Shown here: piece by piece, positions 17,550 to 25,133 of the stretch
Numbering within the stretch: position 1 is the first letter of the stretch
Layout: every line of letters starts with the position of its first letter
Assembly: GCF_000980885.2 (NCBI RefSeq)
Contig: NZ_LBDA02000056.1
Location: forward strand, 1 to 64,000
From: Streptomyces malaysiense
Lineage (GTDB): Bacteria; Actinomycetota; Actinomycetes; Streptomycetales; Streptomycetaceae
Reading direction: 5' to 3'
Length of the DNA stretch: 64,000 nt
Notes under the pieces: model-generated
Databases searched by the model: none
Told to the model about the DNA's origin: nothing
The model's input: the letters and a program-made list of their open reading frames with translations, nothing else
Made by a program: the position numbers and the translations under genes

Positions 17550-18206
17550 TCAGGCCTCCGGCCGCTTCACGCTCTCAAGGAGCATGTCCAGCCATTCCGC
17601 GACCTTGTCCCGGTGCTGGTCGGTCGGCAACTGCGCGGCGCGCCAGGCGATTCCGCGCACCCCGTGGTCCTGGAGCAGCCGCTCCAGCGGATCCTCGGCC
17701 GGCCCGGCCGCGGCCCGCTCCCGGTCGGCCAGCTTCTGGAGCAGCTCCTGCTCGGTGCGCTGGAGCGCGCCCGCCAGCGCCTCCGGGTCCTCCGCCGTCA
17801 GGAACCCGGCGTGCACCCGGAAGAAGCGCTGCAACGCGTCGCAGTGCTCCATGGTGGGCCGCCGGTCGCCGTTGATCAGGGCACCGGCCTGCTGCCGGGA
17901 CATGCCCGCGCCGTCGGCGATCTCCTGCTGGGTGTACTTGCGCCCGTTGGGCTTCAGCCGGGTGCGCCGCAGCAGCCCGAGGCGCTGGAGGAACCGCGCC
18001 TGGACATCGGGTTCGCCCGCCGGGCGCCCGCTGAGCAGCGCCTTGACCACCGGCTCGGGCACCCCGCAGGCGACCGAGAGCCGCGCGACGTCGAAGACCT
18101 CGGGCTGGGTCACCCCGAGGCGCTCGGCGAGCGCGGTGACGCGGGCGACGACGGCCGGCAGCTGGGCGGTCGCCGCGGCGCCCGGATCCTCGTAGCCATC
18201 CGTCAC
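17550..18206 (-). CDS. EspR-like XRE-family DNA-binding regulator
   Basis: 218 residues from a GTG at 18206, supported by GTAGGAG eight bases upstream; a longer frame to 18344 has no RBS. A helix-turn-helix lies in KYTQQEIADGAGMSRQQAG and LINGDRRPTMEHCDALQRFF around residues 96-130, preceded by a helical region with a second possible HTH-like motif. The C-terminal GVRGIAWRAAQLPTDQHRDK segment resembles the dimerisation tail of mycobacterial EspR. It is divergent from a MmyB-type ligand-binding protein gene. Confidence 0.85.
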   Translation of the reverse strand: MTDGYEDPGAAATAQLPAVVARVTALAERLGVTQPEVFDVARLSVACGVPEPVVKALLSGRPAGEPDVQARFLQRLGLLRRTRLKPNGRKYTQQEIADGAGMSRQQAGALINGDRRPTMEHCDALQRFFRVHAGFLTAEDPEALAGALQRTEQELLQKLADRERAAAGPAEDPLERLLQDHGVRGIAWRAAQLPTDQHRDKVAEWLDMLLESVKRPEA

Positions 18207-18338
18207 CGACAGAACTCCTACGTCTCTCGAGCAAGGGCAACAGGTGCGTCCGTGCGTCCCGCGGGCCCGGTACCAGGACCGGCGGTCGCCGTGAACTTCC
18301 CGGAGATTAGCCCGTGCCGTGAACCCACATCCAGGTGT

Positions 18339-18354
18339 CGCCACAACTGTGGCG
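18339..18354. promoter_or_regulatory. Palindrome between XRE and MmyB-like genes
   Basis: CGCCACA-AC-TGTGGCG is an inverted repeat with 7-bp arms. About 20 bp away lie a smaller CGTGG-AATG-CCACG repeat and wider flanking arms GTCAAC (18365-18370) and GTTGAC (18391-18396). Such clustered dyads in a divergent promoter fit an autoregulatory operator region. Confidence 0.55.
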
Positions 18355-18391
18355 AATTTCAGCCGTCAACCGGCGTGGAATGCCACGATAG

Positions 18392-18421
18392 TTGACATCA
18401 CTCGTCGTGGGGAAGCAGGAT
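18392..18421 (+). promoter_or_regulatory. Candidate promoter of the MmyB-like gene
   Basis: TTGACA at 18392-18397, an 18-bp spacer, then CAGGAT at 18416-18421, followed by about 46 bp to the ATG. This is a good HrdB-type match. The -35 box overlaps the GTTGAC arm of the neighbouring dyad, so a bound repressor would occlude it. Confidence 0.5.
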
Positions 18422-18467
18422 CGCATCGCCGCGTGAAGGCCGCAGAGGCAAGAGGGGTGACCTCCCG

Positions 18468-19139
18468 ATGGCACATCAGGCAGGAGGGCAGCGGCCGGCG
18501 CCGCGGCCCGTCCCCGAGACCTCCGAGACCCAGTCGTACCTACAGGACCACGGCGTGCTGCTGGACGCCGTGCCCTTCCCGTCCCTGGTGGTGGACCACC
18601 GCTGGGACGTGGTGCTGGCCAACGACGCCTACGCCACGCTGTTCGGCGGGGCGCGCCCGCATCCCACGGCCATGCCCGGGGACAACTTCCTGCGGTTCGT
18701 GCTGTTCCACCCCGACGCCGGGCTCGTCCTCGGCGACCACGAGGCGGGCTGGTGCCTGCCGATGCTGGCCCAGTTCAAGGGCGCCATCGACGCCTACGGC
18801 CACGATCCCGAACTCCAGGCCATCCGCCGGGACATCATGCAGGACCCGCTCATGGACGCCGCCTACCGGCAGGGTCTGCCGCACTGGATCCGCGCCGTCG
18901 GCGAGCGCGGCACCCGGCTCGACGGGGCCGTACGGCTGCTGCTGCACCCCGATCCGCGCCGGGGCCCCACCGAGTGCCGCATCGTGGACGAGACCTCCCA
19001 GGCCCTCGGCGAGCTGGGCTGCCGGCGGCTGACGCTGGTCCCGCGCGACTCCCGCGGGGCCGCCGCGCCGGTCCGGCGCCCGCGCGGGCAGCGCGCCGTG
19101 CCGGCGCATCTGACGGTCGTCCCGCCGCCCGAGGACTGA
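18468..19139 (+). CDS. MmyB-type ligand-binding domain protein without HTH
   Basis: 223 residues. The PAS-like MmyB ligand-binding domain fills residues about 25-190: LLDAVPFPSLVVDHRWDVV, the N-D-A-Y helix (LANDAYATLFGG), then NFLRFVLFHPDAGLVLGDHE and the helical segment ending in a beta strand. In most actinobacterial relatives this domain is fused to an N-terminal XRE HTH; here the N-terminus is only a short Pro-rich tail. The neighbouring divergent gene encodes a DNA-binding protein. A Pro/Arg-rich C-terminal tail follows. Confidence 0.82.
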   Translation: MAHQAGGQRPAPRPVPETSETQSYLQDHGVLLDAVPFPSLVVDHRWDVVLANDAYATLFGGARPHPTAMPGDNFLRFVLFHPDAGLVLGDHEAGWCLPMLAQFKGAIDAYGHDPELQAIRRDIMQDPLMDAAYRQGLPHWIRAVGERGTRLDGAVRLLLHPDPRRGPTECRIVDETSQALGELGCRRLTLVPRDSRGAAAPVRRPRGQRAVPAHLTVVPPPED

Positions 19140-19256
19140 CACCGTTCGCGAGACGTACTTTCATATCGGCGTCACCTCACCCTTCCCTGACGTTCGCCGC
19201 GCTTGGAACACTCGGCGCGGCAGTCACGGACGTCAGGACGAGAGGACCCATCCCCC

Positions 19257-21305
19257 ATGACCGAAGTCAACCGCCGGCGCTTCCTCCAGATCGCGGGCGC
19301 CACGACGGCGTTCACGGCGCTGTCGAGCAGCGTCCAGCGCGCCGCCGCCCTCCCCGCGAACCATCGCACCGGATCGGTCGAGGACGTCGAACACATCGTC
19401 GTCCTGATGCAGGAGAACCGTTCCTTCGACCACTACTTCGGTTCGCTGAGGGGCGTGCGCGGCTTCGGCGACCCGCGCCCGGTGAGCCAGAACGGCCGCT
19501 CCGTGTGGCGGCAGTCGGACGGCACCCGGGACATCCTGCCCTTCCACCCGGACGCCGACGACCTCGGCCTCGCCTTCATCCAGGACCTGCCGCACGGCTG
19601 GAACGACGGGCACACCGCGTTCAACGGCGGTAAGTACGACAAGTGGGTGCCCGCCAAGTCCGCGACCACGATGGCGTACCTGACCCGCCGGGACATCCCG
19701 TTCCACTACGCCCTCGCGGACGCCTTCACCATCTGCGACGCCTACCACTGCTCGTTCATCGGCTCCACCGACCCCAACCGCTACTACATGTGGTCGGGTC
19801 ACACCGGGAACGACGGCAAAGGCGGCGGCCCGGTCCTCGGCAACGACGAGAAGGGCTACGGCTGGACGACGTACCCCGAGCGCCTGGAGCAGGCGGGCGT
19901 CTCCTGGAAGATCTACCAGGACATCGGCGACGGCCTGGACGCGAACGGCGGCTGGGGCTGGATCGAGGACGCCTACCGGGGCAACTACGGCGACAACTCG
20001 CTGCTCTACTTCGACAGGTACCGCGACGCCCGGCCCGGCGACCCGCTGTACGACAAGGCTCGCACCGGCACGAACGCGAAGGCCGGCGAGGGCTTCTTCG
20101 ACCGGCTGAGGGCGGACGTCAGGGCCGGCACGCTCCCGCAGGTCTCCTGGATCGTCGCCCCCGAGGCGTTCACCGAGCACCCCAACTGGCCCGCCAACTA
20201 CGGCGCCTGGTACGTCTCCCAGGTCCTGGACGCGCTCACCTCCGACCCCGAGGTGTGGGCGAAGACGGCCCTGTTCCTGACCTACGACGAGAACGACGGC
20301 TTCTTCGACCACGTCCTGCCGCCCTTCCCGGCCGCCTCCGGAGCCCAGGGCAAGTCGACGGTCGACGCCTCGGCCGACCTGTACCGGGGCGGCGCCGGGT
20401 ACTCGGCCGGACCGTACGGTCTCGGCCAGCGGGTGCCGATGCTGGTGGTCTCGCCCTGGAGCAAGGGCGGTTACGTCTGCTCCGAGACCTTCGACCACAC
20501 CTCGATCATCCGCTTCATCGAGCAGCGCTTCGGGGTGCGCGAGCCGAACATCTCGCCCTGGCGGCGGGCCGTCTGCGGCGACCTCACCAGCGCCTTCGAC
20601 TTCTGCCGCAAGGACGTCAGGACGGTCTCGCTGCCTTCGACGGCCGGCTATCTGCCGCCGGACCACGACCGGCACCCCGACTACGTGCCCAAGCCGCCGG
20701 CGAACCCGTCGCTGCCCCGTCAGGAGCGCGGCAGCCGGCCCACCCGCCCGCTGAGGTACGCGCCCGTCGTGGACGGCTCGGCGGACACCTCGGCCGGCAC
20801 GTTCACCCTCTCCTTCGCCTCCGGGGCCAAGGCGGGCGCGGTCTTCCTCGTCACCTCCGGCAACCGCGCCGACGGCCCCTGGACGTACACCACCGAGGCC
20901 GGCAAGTCCCTGTCCGACACCTGGAACTCGGCCTACTCCGGCGGCTCCTACGACCTCGCGGTGCACGGCCCCAACGGCTTCCTGCGCGTCTTCAAGGGCG
21001 GCAACAGGACGGCGGGTCCCGAGGCGACCGCCCGGCACACCGGCGACCACGTCGAACTCACCCTCACCAACCAGGGCTCCGGCACGGCCCGGCTGAAGAT
21101 AGCCGACGGCTACGGCGGCGCCCCGGTCACCGTCTCCGTACGGCCCGGCGCGCGCGTCCGGCACACCGTGGACCTGAGGCGCAGCCACCGGTGGTACGAC
21201 CTGACCGTGACCTCCGCGGACGACCCGGCCTTCCTGCGCGGCTTCGCCGGGCACGTGGAGAACGGGCGGCCCGGCGTCAGCGACCCGGCGCTCGCGACGG
21301 AGTGA
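19257..21305 (+). CDS. Tat-exported phospholipase C (phosphoesterase family)
   Basis: 682 residues from ATG 19257, chosen because it places the twin-arginine motif NRRRFLQIAG at residues 5-14. The phosphoesterase domain opens with HIVVLMQENRSFDHYFGSLRG, the catalytic metal- and Thr/Ser-binding region of phosphocholine-specific phospholipase C and acid phosphatase A relatives. It continues through SFIGSTDPNRYYMWSG and FLTYDENDGFFDHV. The two C-terminal domains of unknown function typical of the Pseudomonas and Streptomyces enzymes follow from about residue 490. Likely function: hydrolysis of phosphatidylcholine or sphingomyelin outside the cell, for phosphate or carbon scavenging. Confidence 0.93.
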   Translation: MTEVNRRRFLQIAGATTAFTALSSSVQRAAALPANHRTGSVEDVEHIVVLMQENRSFDHYFGSLRGVRGFGDPRPVSQNGRSVWRQSDGTRDILPFHPDADDLGLAFIQDLPHGWNDGHTAFNGGKYDKWVPAKSATTMAYLTRRDIPFHYALADAFTICDAYHCSFIGSTDPNRYYMWSGHTGNDGKGGGPVLGNDEKGYGWTTYPERLEQAGVSWKIYQDIGDGLDANGGWGWIEDAYRGNYGDNSLLYFDRYRDARPGDPLYDKARTGTNAKAGEGFFDRLRADVRAGTLPQVSWIVAPEAFTEHPNWPANYGAWYVSQVLDALTSDPEVWAKTALFLTYDENDGFFDHVLPPFPAASGAQGKSTVDASADLYRGGAGYSAGPYGLGQRVPMLVVSPWSKGGYVCSETFDHTSIIRFIEQRFGVREPNISPWRRAVCGDLTSAFDFCRKDVRTVSLPSTAGYLPPDHDRHPDYVPKPPANPSLPRQERGSRPTRPLRYAPVVDGSADTSAGTFTLSFASGAKAGAVFLVTSGNRADGPWTYTTEAGKSLSDTWNSAYSGGSYDLAVHGPNGFLRVFKGGNRTAGPEATARHTGDHVELTLTNQGSGTARLKIADGYGGAPVTVSVRPGARVRHTVDLRRSHRWYDLTVTSADDPAFLRGFAGHVENGRPGVSDPALATE

Positions 21306-21371
21306 ACGGGCGATGAGCACCGCTTCCGCCGAGTTGGTCAGGTACTGGTCAGGGCAGGGTAGTGTGCCCCG

Positions 21372-22229
21372 GTGACCACGCAATCGAACACTCCGGCGGG
21401 CTGGTACCCGGACCCGCACGGTGCTCCTCAGACGCTCCGCTACTGGGACGGGAACCAGTGGACCGAGCACACGAACAGCCAGGCCCAGCAGGCCCCGGCG
21501 GCGCAGCAGCCCCCCGTGGCCCAGCAGGCCGTGCCGCAGCAGCAGTTCCCCCAGCAGCAGGCTCCCGACGCCCGGGTGCAGCGCCAGGTGCAGCAGCAGG
21601 CCGGCGTCGTGGCCGGCGGCCCCGGCGGCGGCACCCTGTTCACCGAGCCGGTGCTGGTGGTGAACCAGAAGGCCAAGCTGATCGAGCTGACCAACGAGTA
21701 CAAGGTCATGGACCAGAACGGCCGTGAGCTCGGCTCGGTCACCGAGGTCGGGCAGGGCGCGCTGCGCAAGATCCTGCGCTTCGTCTCCAGCTGGGACCAG
21801 TTCCTCACCCACAAGCTGGAGATCCGCGACGCCTACGGGCAGCCGCAGCTGCTGCTGACCCGGCCCGCGAAGATCTTCAAGTCCCGGGTGATCGTGTCCC
21901 GCCCGGACGGCTCGCCGGTCGGCGAGATCGTCCAGCAGAACATGATCGGCAAGATCAACTTCGCGATGAACGTCAACGGCCAGCAGGTCGGCGCGATCAA
22001 GGCGGAGAACTGGCGGGCGTGGAACTTCGCGATCGTCGACCACGCGGACAACGAGGTGGCCCGGATCACCAAGACCTGGGAGGGCCTCGCCAAGACGCTG
22101 TTCACCACCGCGGACAACTACGTCCTCCAGATCCACTACCAGCTGCCCGAGCCGCTGCTGAGCCTGGTGGTCGCGACGGCCCTGACCGTCGACACCGCGC
22201 TCAAGCAGGACTCGCGGGGCTGGAACTGA
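21372..22229 (+). CDS. DUF2510 plus scramblase/LURP-like domain protein
   Basis: 285 residues. The N-terminal DUF2510 motif (AGWYPDPHGAPQTLRYWDGNQW) is followed by a Gln/Ala/Pro-rich linker (about 35-75). The C-terminal domain from about 90 has the tubby-like scramblase/LURP repeats (LVVNQKAKLIELTNEYKV, IRDAYGQPQLLLTRPAKIFK, NWRAWNFAIVDHADNEVARI). No membrane helix other than a weakly hydrophobic end (LLSLVVATALTV) is seen. A TAGTGT box lies 6 nt before the GTG, so the transcript may be leaderless. Molecular function unknown. Confidence 0.85.
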   Translation: MTTQSNTPAGWYPDPHGAPQTLRYWDGNQWTEHTNSQAQQAPAAQQPPVAQQAVPQQQFPQQQAPDARVQRQVQQQAGVVAGGPGGGTLFTEPVLVVNQKAKLIELTNEYKVMDQNGRELGSVTEVGQGALRKILRFVSSWDQFLTHKLEIRDAYGQPQLLLTRPAKIFKSRVIVSRPDGSPVGEIVQQNMIGKINFAMNVNGQQVGAIKAENWRAWNFAIVDHADNEVARITKTWEGLAKTLFTTADNYVLQIHYQLPEPLLSLVVATALTVDTALKQDSRGWN

Positions 22230-22293
22230 GCGCCTCCCGCACGGGGGCACGCGCCACACGGCACGAAGCACGGCAGAACACCGAGTACGGCAA

Positions 22294-22333
22294 CGGCGGC
22301 CGGTGCACGCGGGGACGCGCGCACCGGCCGCCG
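22294..22333. terminator. Bidirectional hairpin between convergent genes
   Basis: CGGCGGCCGGTGC (22294-22306) pairs perfectly with 22321-22333 around a 14-nt loop. It lies between the plus-strand scramblase-like gene and the minus-strand EamA gene, so it can serve both. Confidence 0.75.
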
Positions 22334-22352
22334 ACGTCCGCGGGCCGCGAGG

Positions 22353-23315
22353 TCACCGCGCCGTGAGACGCCCCGGCTGTTCGGGCTGCCCCGGCAGCCG
22401 GGACCGCAGGGCGGGTTCGGTCGCCGCCGTCCCCGGGCGCAGCGCGAGCACCGCGGCCACCGGATGGCCGTGCGAGTCCGCCACGTCCGCCGCCTCCTTG
22501 GCCGCCCGGGTGAGCAGCACCACACCGCGGGCGGCGAGCGCGGCCCCGGCGAGCGCCAGCAGCACACCGCCCGCGCCACCGGTGAGGCCCTGCCCGAGCA
22601 GGGTGAGCCCGATCAGCGCGGCGGCCACCGGGTTCGCCAGGGTGACGACCGCCAGCGGGGCGCCGAGGCCGCCGCGGTAGGCGGTCTGGGACAGCAGCAG
22701 ACCGCCGGCCGCGAACGCCGCGACCAGCACCGCGACCACGATCACCTCGGTGCTCGTAACCGGCCCCGAGCGGTCGGTGACGGCGACGGTCACGGTCTGG
22801 GTGAGCGCGGAGGCGACCCCCGAGGCGAACCCGGACGCGGTCGCGTGCCGCAGCCCCGGCCGGGCGCCGGGCCAGGACAGGGCGCCGATCAGCGCGGCCG
22901 TCGTACCGGCCACCGCGACCGCCTCGGGCAGGCTGAGCACCCGGGAGGGCGCGGGTCCCGACGCGGTGACCAGTACCGCGCCGAGACCGAGCAGGGTGAG
23001 CGCCGTACCGCGCCACTCCACCGCGCTGACCCGCCGTCCGGCCGCCCGCGCGCCGAGCGGCACGGCCGCCACCAGGGTCAGCGCGCCGAGCGGCTGTACG
23101 ACGGTCAGCGGACCGTACTTCAGGGCCGCGACGTGCAGCAGCGCGGCCGCCGCGTTCAGGCCGACCGCCGACCACCAGGCGCCCGTGCCGAGCAGCCGCC
23201 GCAGCCCGGCCCCGGCGTCGCGGGCGGCCAGGCGCTCCTGGGCGACGGCGGCGAGCGCGTAGGCCACGGCCGAGACCAGGGACAGTGCGACGGCGACCAG
23301 TTCGGCGGCGTTCAC
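22353..23315 (-). CDS. EamA/DMT-family transporter
   Basis: 320 residues from a GTG at 23315 that overlaps the PAP2 stop by 4 bp. About nine to ten hydrophobic helices are arranged as two EamA-like halves; for example NAAELVAVALSLVSAVAYAL at the start and GGLLLSQTAYRGGLGAPLAV in the second half. The loop ALKYGPLTVVQPLGALTLV is typical of the DMT superfamily. A hydrophilic tail of about 40 residues ends the protein. Substrate unknown. Coupling to a PAP2 phosphatase gene suggests a lipid or metabolite role, by context only. Confidence 0.88.
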   Translation of the reverse strand: MNAAELVAVALSLVSAVAYALAAVAQERLAARDAGAGLRRLLGTGAWWSAVGLNAAAALLHVAALKYGPLTVVQPLGALTLVAAVPLGARAAGRRVSAVEWRGTALTLLGLGAVLVTASGPAPSRVLSLPEAVAVAGTTAALIGALSWPGARPGLRHATASGFASGVASALTQTVTVAVTDRSGPVTSTEVIVVAVLVAAFAAGGLLLSQTAYRGGLGAPLAVVTLANPVAAALIGLTLLGQGLTGGAGGVLLALAGAALAARGVVLLTRAAKEAADVADSHGHPVAAVLALRPGTAATEPALRSRLPGQPEQPGRLTAR

Positions 23316-24112
23316 CGGCCCGCTCCCGCCGGCACCCGTCGGCGCGGGACGGCCAGGCCGGTGCCGACGCCCGTCGTGGTGGGAGCGCGGTGCGGGGGAC
23401 GGAACAGCGCGAGGGCGACGCCCAGCATGGCGGTCGCCACGAGCGCGTCGAGCCAGTAGTGGTTCGCCGTGCCCACGATCACCAGCAGGGTGAGCAGTGG
23501 GTGCAGCAGCCACAGCGGGCGCAGGCGGGAGCGGGTGGCCGCGATCAGGCCGATCGCCACCATCAGGGCCCAGCCGAAGTGCAGCGAGGGCATCGCGGCG
23601 AACTGGTTGGAGAGATGGTCGTGGGCCGGCGGGCCGTACACGGAGGGGCCGTAGACCCGGGCGGTGTCCACCAGGCCGGTCCCGGCCAGCATGCGCGGCG
23701 GGGCGAGCGGGAAGGCGAAGGGCAGCACCAGGGCGGCCGCGGTGACCGCGGCGAGGACCCGGCGGGCCCACACGTAGTGCGCGGGGCGCCTGAGGTAGAG
23801 CCAGACCAGGAAGGCGAGCGTCGCCGGGAAGTGCACCGCCGCGTAGTAGGTGTTGGCGGCCCGGACGAGGGTGTCGCCGTGCAGCAGTGCCGACTGGACG
23901 GCGGTCTCGTGCGGCAGGCGCAGGTTCCGTTCGAGGTCCCAGACGCGATGGGCGTTGTGGAAGGCGCGGATGGTGTGGCCGGTGGCCAGCTGCCGGCCGA
24001 GCTTGTAGACGAGGAAGAGCCCCGCGACGAGCAGGAACTCGCGTATGAGACCCGGACGCGCGACGGCGTCCGGGTCCGTTTCTGCCTCGGCAGGCTCGGT
24101 GAGCGCGGTCAT
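23312..24112 (-). CDS. PAP2-superfamily membrane phosphatase (AUR1/inositol-transferase-like)
   Basis: 266 residues from ATG 24112; the frame extends upstream but only as antisense to the TetR gene. Five to six membrane helices are present. PAP2 catalytic motifs: PSLHFGWAL (second motif, catalytic His) and GTANHYWLDALVATAMLG (third motif, His/Asp). The upstream SVYGPPAHDHLSNQFAAM segment is typical of the AUR1-like subgroup, which includes mycobacterial and Streptomyces lipid phosphotransferases. Probably acts on a lipid phosphate at the membrane outer face. Divergent from the TetR gene and likely controlled by it. Confidence 0.88.
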   Translation of the reverse strand: MTALTEPAEAETDPDAVARPGLIREFLLVAGLFLVYKLGRQLATGHTIRAFHNAHRVWDLERNLRLPHETAVQSALLHGDTLVRAANTYYAAVHFPATLAFLVWLYLRRPAHYVWARRVLAAVTAAALVLPFAFPLAPPRMLAGTGLVDTARVYGPSVYGPPAHDHLSNQFAAMPSLHFGWALMVAIGLIAATRSRLRPLWLLHPLLTLLVIVGTANHYWLDALVATAMLGVALALFRPPHRAPTTTGVGTGLAVPRRRVPAGAGR

Positions 24113-24185
24113 CCCCCGGCCCCTTCGCTGAAGATCGTGTGCGGTGATGCTTCGGTACGGTGCGGCGACTCTTTGGTACGTGTCC

Positions 24186-24260
24186 GTACCGATACGTTGG
24201 TGTACCGATACGGCAGTGTACCGATACGATGGAGTACCGGTACACTCGTGTATCGATTGA
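24186..24260. repeat. Five direct repeats with exact 16-bp period (operator array)
   Basis: Units begin at 24186, 24202, 24218, 24234 and 24250. The first three share GTACCGATACG, the fourth is GTACCGGTACA and the fifth GTATCGATTGA. Each unit core is itself near-palindromic (GTACCGgTAC in the fourth). The array lies between the PAP2 gene and TetR, 63-137 bp upstream of the TetR start. A TetR-family dimer binding cooperatively at several sites is the simplest reading. Confidence 0.85.
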
Positions 24261-24322
24261 AGTCCGACACACTGGAAACCGGGCCCGGGGCGCCCGAGCC
24301 CATGAGCGAGGGGAAACACCAC

Positions 24323-24937
24323 ATGACGTCGCAGGCCGCGGAGGGACCGGAGTCGGTCGTCGCCTCGCGCCGCTCCAAGATCACGCCGGAGCGTGAGCGG
24401 GAGTTCTTCGACGCCGTGCTGGAACAGATCCGCGAGTGCGGCTACGAGTCCGTGACCATGGAGGGCGTCGCCTCCAGCACCCGTTGCAGCAAGTCCACGC
24501 TCTACCGGCAGTGGAAGAACAAACCCCAGTTCGTGGCCGCCGCGCTGCGGGCCAGGGGGCGGGTGCGCTTCGCCGGCATCGACACCGGATCGCTCGCCGA
24601 GGACCTGCGCCGGGCGGCGCGGGCCGCCGGCGACTGGTCGGGCAAGGACACCAAGCTGCTCCAGGCGCTCGGGTCCGCGGTGACCCAGGACGAGGAACTG
24701 GCCCAGGCGCTGCGCGAGGCGCTGGTGCACCCGGAGATCGCCGCGCTCCAGGAGATCCTCGACCGAGGCGTGGCGCGCGGTGAGGTCGCGGCGGACCACC
24801 CCGCCCTTGAGTTCATCCCCGCCATGATGTTCGGCGTGCTGCGCGTCCGGCCCGTGCTCAGCGGCCAGTACGCCGACGCCGGCTACCTGCTCCGGTTCGT
24901 GGAGGCCACCGTGCTGCCCGCGCTCGGGCTCACATGA
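24323..24937 (+). CDS. TetR-family transcriptional regulator
   Basis: 204 residues from ATG 24323, nine bases after GAGGGG; an ATG at 24302 is possible but has no RBS. The HTH is at about residues 30-65 (EQIRECGYESVTMEGVASST, then RCSKSTLYRQWKNKPQFVAA). A helical ligand domain of the TetR_C type follows. The divergent PAP2-EamA pair shares a promoter region filled by a 16-bp-period repeat array, so autoregulation plus control of that pair is likely. Confidence 0.92.
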   Translation: MTSQAAEGPESVVASRRSKITPEREREFFDAVLEQIRECGYESVTMEGVASSTRCSKSTLYRQWKNKPQFVAAALRARGRVRFAGIDTGSLAEDLRRAARAAGDWSGKDTKLLQALGSAVTQDEELAQALREALVHPEIAALQEILDRGVARGEVAADHPALEFIPAMMFGVLRVRPVLSGQYADAGYLLRFVEATVLPALGLT

Positions 24938-24945
24938 GACCCAGG

Positions 24946-24974
24946 CCGCCGTTCACGGGATGACTGAACGGCGG
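24946..24974 (+). terminator. Hairpin after the TetR gene
   Basis: CCGCCGTTCA (24946-24955) pairs perfectly with TGAACGGCGG (24965-24974), 9-nt loop, starting 9 bp after the TetR stop. Confidence 0.7.
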
Positions 24975-25016
24975 TCTGCCCGCGCCGCACCGTGGGGACG
25001 GGGGCGGCGCGCACCC

Positions 25017-25064
25017 CCGGCCGGGTGGGGTTCCCCTTGAGCGGAGGGAACCCCACCCGGCCGG
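25017..25064. terminator. 19-bp-stem bidirectional terminator
   Basis: CCGGCCGGGTGGGGTTCCC (25017-25035) pairs perfectly with 25046-25064 around a 10-nt loop. It separates the convergent TetR and DUF2510 membrane-protein genes and is one of the longest perfect stems in the window. Confidence 0.85.
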
Positions 25065-25133
25065 ACTCTTCAACCCCTTCCGCGTTCCGCCCGCGCCTTT
25101 CGTGCTTTCCGCGTTCCGGGGCCTTCGAGGGGG

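Noticed and set aside
24302..24322. Upstream ATG start for the TetR gene
   Set aside because: No RBS before 24302, whereas GAGGGG sits nine bases before the ATG at 24323.
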